Shown piece after piece: positions 6,677 to 8,620 of a DNA stretch of 8,620 bases (positions are counted from its first letter, which is position 1; every line of letters begins with the position of its first letter). Source of the DNA: Caulobacteraceae bacterium (GTDB lineage: Bacteria > Pseudomonadota > Alphaproteobacteria > Caulobacterales > Caulobacteraceae); assembly GCA_947456005.1 (NCBI GenBank), contig CANGRP010000105.1, positions 1-8,620 on the forward strand. Direction: 5' to 3'. The position numbers and the translations under genes were made by a program. A model generated the notes under the pieces. That model had not been told where the DNA came from, ran no database searches, and was given only the letters and a program-made list of their open reading frames with translations.

Positions 6677-8350
6677 CTACATGTTCGGATAGTTGGGTCC
6701 GTCGCCGCCCTGGGGCGTCGTCCAGTTGATATTCTGCGACGGATCCTTGATGTCGCAGGTCTTGCAGTGAACGCAGTTCTGGAAGTTGATCTGGAACCGC
6801 GGGTTCGATCCGTCCTCGTTGGTCAGCACCTCGTAGACGCCCGCCGGGCAGTAGCGCTGGGCAGGCTCGGCATAGTTGGGCAGGTTGACGCTGATCGGGA
6901 TCGAGGCGTCCTTCAGCTTCAGGTGCGCAGGCTGGTTCTCGTCATGGTTGGTCGAGGACAGGAAGACCGAGGACAGCTTGTCGAAGCTGATCACGCCGTC
7001 GGGCTTGGGATAGGCGATCGGCTTGTAGTCCTTGGCGAGGCCGGTGGAAGCGGCGTCGGACTTGCCGTGCTTCAGGGTGCCGAAAAATGAGAAGCCGCCC
7101 AGCATTCCCGCAAGGGTCGCATCGGCGGCGCCCAGGATGACGCCCGGGATCGTCCCAAACTTCGACCACAGAGGCTTGGCATTGCGCACGACGTGCAGTT
7201 CACGGGCAATGGACGAGGCCTTGTAGGCGGTCTCGTACTCGACCAGTTCGTCGCCGCTCCGACCCGCCTGGATGGCGCCGAAGGCTGCCTCCGCCGCCAG
7301 GACACCGCTCTTCACCGCATTGTGGGAGCCCTTGATCCGCGGGAGGTTGACCATGCCCGCCGAGCAGCCCAGCAGGGCGCCGCCCGGGAAGTAGAGCTGG
7401 GGCAAGGACTGCTCACCGCCCTCGGTGATGGCCCGGGCACCGTAGGAGACGCGCTCGCCACCCTCGAGGTAACGGCGAATCGCCGGATGGGTCTTGAACC
7501 GCTGGAATTCGTCGAAGGGTGAGAGATAGGGGTTCTTGTAGTTCAGGTGCACAACGAACCCGATGGACACGTAATTGTCCCCGAAGTGGTACATGAAGGA
7601 GCCGCCGCCGGTCTGGTTGTCCAGGGGCCAGCCAAAGGTGTGCTGGGTCAGACCGGACACGAAGGCCGCGTCCGGCACCTTCCAGAGCTCCTTGATGCCG
7701 ATGCCGTACTTCTGGGGCTCGCGTCCGTTGTTCAGGTCGAAGCGCGCCTGCAGCTGCTTGGCCAGTGAACCGCGCACGCCCTCCCCGATCAGGGTGTACT
7801 TGGCGTGCAGCTCGATGCCGGGCTGGTAGTCAGGACCCGGCTCGCCATCCTTGCCGATCCCGAAGACGCCGGCCACGACACCCTTGACCGACCCATCGGC
7901 ATTGAAGACCAGCTCCGAGGCCGCCATGCCGGGGTAGATCTCGACGCCAAGGCCCTCGGCATACTGGGCCAGCCAGCGACAGACATTGCCCAGGCTGGCG
8001 ATGTAGTTGCCGTGGTTGAGCATCCACTTGGGAAAGGGCGCCCAGCTGACGTCGAGCTCACCGCTCGGGCCTAGCATCAGGAACTTGTCCTTGGTGACTG
8101 CCGTCTCGAGGGGCAGCCCAAGTTCCTTCCAGTCGGGAAGCAGCTCGGCGATGCCGCTGGGATCGATCACCGCCCCGGACAGAATGTGGGCTCCGACCTC
8201 GGACCCCTTCTCGAGGACCGCGACCGAGATCTCGGCGCCCGCAGCCTCCGCCATCTGCTTCAGGCGGATCGCCGCCGCCAGGCCGGAAGGACCGGCGCCG
8301 ACGATGACCACATCGTATTCCATTGCCTCGCGTTCGAGGGTCTCGCTCAT
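6677..8350 (-). CDS. Electron transfer flavoprotein:ubiquinone oxidoreductase
   Basis: ETF-QO is a membrane-associated FAD and [4Fe-4S] enzyme. It takes electrons from ETF, reduced by acyl-CoA and amino-acid dehydrogenases, and passes them to ubiquinone. Its 557 residues are of usual length. The Rossmann FAD motif is DVVIVGAGPSGLAAA (13-27), and a second FAD region includes GCSAGMVNLPRIKGSH (328-343). The region around LTQHTFGWPLDNQTGGG (234-250) is typical of the family. The C-terminal ferredoxin-like domain carries Cys501 (YCPAGVYE) and Cys526, Cys529 and Cys532 (CVHCKTC), the four ligands expected for the cluster. The ATG at 8350 has GGAG eight bases upstream. A downstream ATG (residue 10) is possible but less well placed. 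It is the first gene of the leftward cluster. The separate ETF alpha and beta subunit genes are not in this window. Confidence 0.97.
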   Translation of the reverse strand: MSETLEREAMEYDVVIVGAGPSGLAAAIRLKQMAEAAGAEISVAVLEKGSEVGAHILSGAVIDPSGIAELLPDWKELGLPLETAVTKDKFLMLGPSGELDVSWAPFPKWMLNHGNYIASLGNVCRWLAQYAEGLGVEIYPGMAASELVFNADGSVKGVVAGVFGIGKDGEPGPDYQPGIELHAKYTLIGEGVRGSLAKQLQARFDLNNGREPQKYGIGIKELWKVPDAAFVSGLTQHTFGWPLDNQTGGGSFMYHFGDNYVSIGFVVHLNYKNPYLSPFDEFQRFKTHPAIRRYLEGGERVSYGARAITEGGEQSLPQLYFPGGALLGCSAGMVNLPRIKGSHNAVKSGVLAAEAAFGAIQAGRSGDELVEYETAYKASSIARELHVVRNAKPLWSKFGTIPGVILGAADATLAGMLGGFSFFGTLKHGKSDAASTGLAKDYKPIAYPKPDGVISFDKLSSVFLSSTNHDENQPAHLKLKDASIPISVNLPNYAEPAQRYCPAGVYEVLTNEDGSNPRFQINFQNCVHCKTCDIKDPSQNINWTTPQGGDGPNYPNM

Positions 8351-8403
8351 TTTGCAAGCTCCGGTGCGCCGGTCGCCCCGCGCCAGCCTTGTTCCCTTCA
8401 GGT

Positions 8404-8433
8404 CTTATCAATAGCTTACGTCGGGTGGGTCAA
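8404..8433 (-). promoter_or_regulatory. Candidate promoter of the etfQO-TPR-ispE cluster
   Basis: On the minus strand TTGACC (8433-8428) is followed after 18 bases by GATAAG (8409-8404), within the most AT-rich patch of the gap. Transcription would start near 8397, leaving a leader of about 47 bases before the ATG at 8350. The -35 is good (5 of 6) and the -10 fair (4 of 6). No other pair in the gap looks better. Confidence 0.45.
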
Positions 8434-8480
8434 GGGCGAATGGCGCCGGGCCCGCCGCCAGCTGAGGGAATTCGCCGCAG

Positions 8481-8620
8481 ATGAGCCGCCCGCCGGCCGC
8501 CGCCGTCTCCGAGAGCCTGCTCGCCTTCTGGGCGGAAGCGGGCGTGGACGCGGCCCTGCTCGAAACCGCAGTGGATCGAATCGCCGAGGGCCAGAGGCCC
8601 CTGGCCCCCAGGGCGGCCCC
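8481..8620 (+). CDS. N-terminal fragment, probably uracil-DNA glycosylase (family 4 type)
   Basis: A reading frame opens with ATG at 8481 and stays open for 46 codons to the window edge. The visible part is Ala-rich, then SLLAFWAEAGVDAALLETAVD (residues 12-32). This resembles the N-terminal extension LLxFWxxAGVDxxxxxxPVDR that I recall from alphaproteobacterial family-4-like uracil-DNA glycosylases, which excise uracil from DNA. Genes of this kind are, by recollection, often divergent from etfQO. The catalytic motifs would lie beyond the window, so the assignment rests on this short stretch and on context. GAGGG (8464-8468) lies 12 bases before the ATG, rather far for a ribosome site. The 130-base gap to etfQO must also hold its promoter, which I could not place. 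Confidence 0.55.
   Translation, partial: MSRPPAAAVSESLLAFWAEAGVDAALLETAVDRIAEGQRPLAPRAA

Noticed and set aside
5574..6692. A 372-codon frame opposite the TPR gene
   Set aside because: Its translation is Arg/Gly-rich low complexity and it overlaps a well-supported lipoprotein gene; it is a composition shadow.

Overview
This window looks like ordinary chromosome from a GC-rich alphaproteobacterium. The best guess is Caulobacterales (Caulobacter or Phenylobacterium type), judged from the style of the proteins and the gene order rather than from any marker gene. It holds nine protein-coding genes, two of them cut by the window edges. There is no sign of mobile DNA, CRISPR, tRNA or rRNA, and base use is even throughout.

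Left part (1-1702, all on the minus strand): the start of glyS, then glyQ two bases upstream of it. These are the beta and alpha subunits of the heterotetrameric glycyl-tRNA synthetase. Upstream of glyQ lies a small secreted protein with one FAS1 (fasciclin) domain. A good candidate promoter sits between the fasciclin gene and glyQ, so the two need not be co-transcribed.

Middle (1703-4010): a 349-base divergent control region, then glnK-amtB on the plus strand. GlnK is a PII nitrogen sensor and AmtB is the ammonium channel that it blocks. Both carry their key residues (the Tyr51 T-loop in GlnK; the twin His, Phe gate and complete GlnK-responsive tail in AmtB). A strong intrinsic terminator closes the operon and faces the convergent ispE.

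Right part (4024-8350, minus strand): a tight three-gene cluster transcribed leftward from a candidate promoter near 8404-8433. It encodes electron-transfer flavoprotein:ubiquinone oxidoreductase, a TPR lipoprotein of unknown role, and IspE of the MEP isoprenoid pathway. The spacings of 26 and 8 bases suggest one operon. ETF-QO passes electrons from acyl-CoA and amino-acid dehydrogenases to ubiquinone, while IspE helps make the isoprenoid tail of that same quinone. At the right edge a divergent gene begins, probably a family-4-type uracil-DNA glycosylase.

I found no convincing undescribed system. The points most worth a second look are the unexplained repeats in the fasciclin/glnK control region, the TPR lipoprotein tied to two quinone-related enzymes, and the Ala/Pro-rich periplasmic arm on AmtB.
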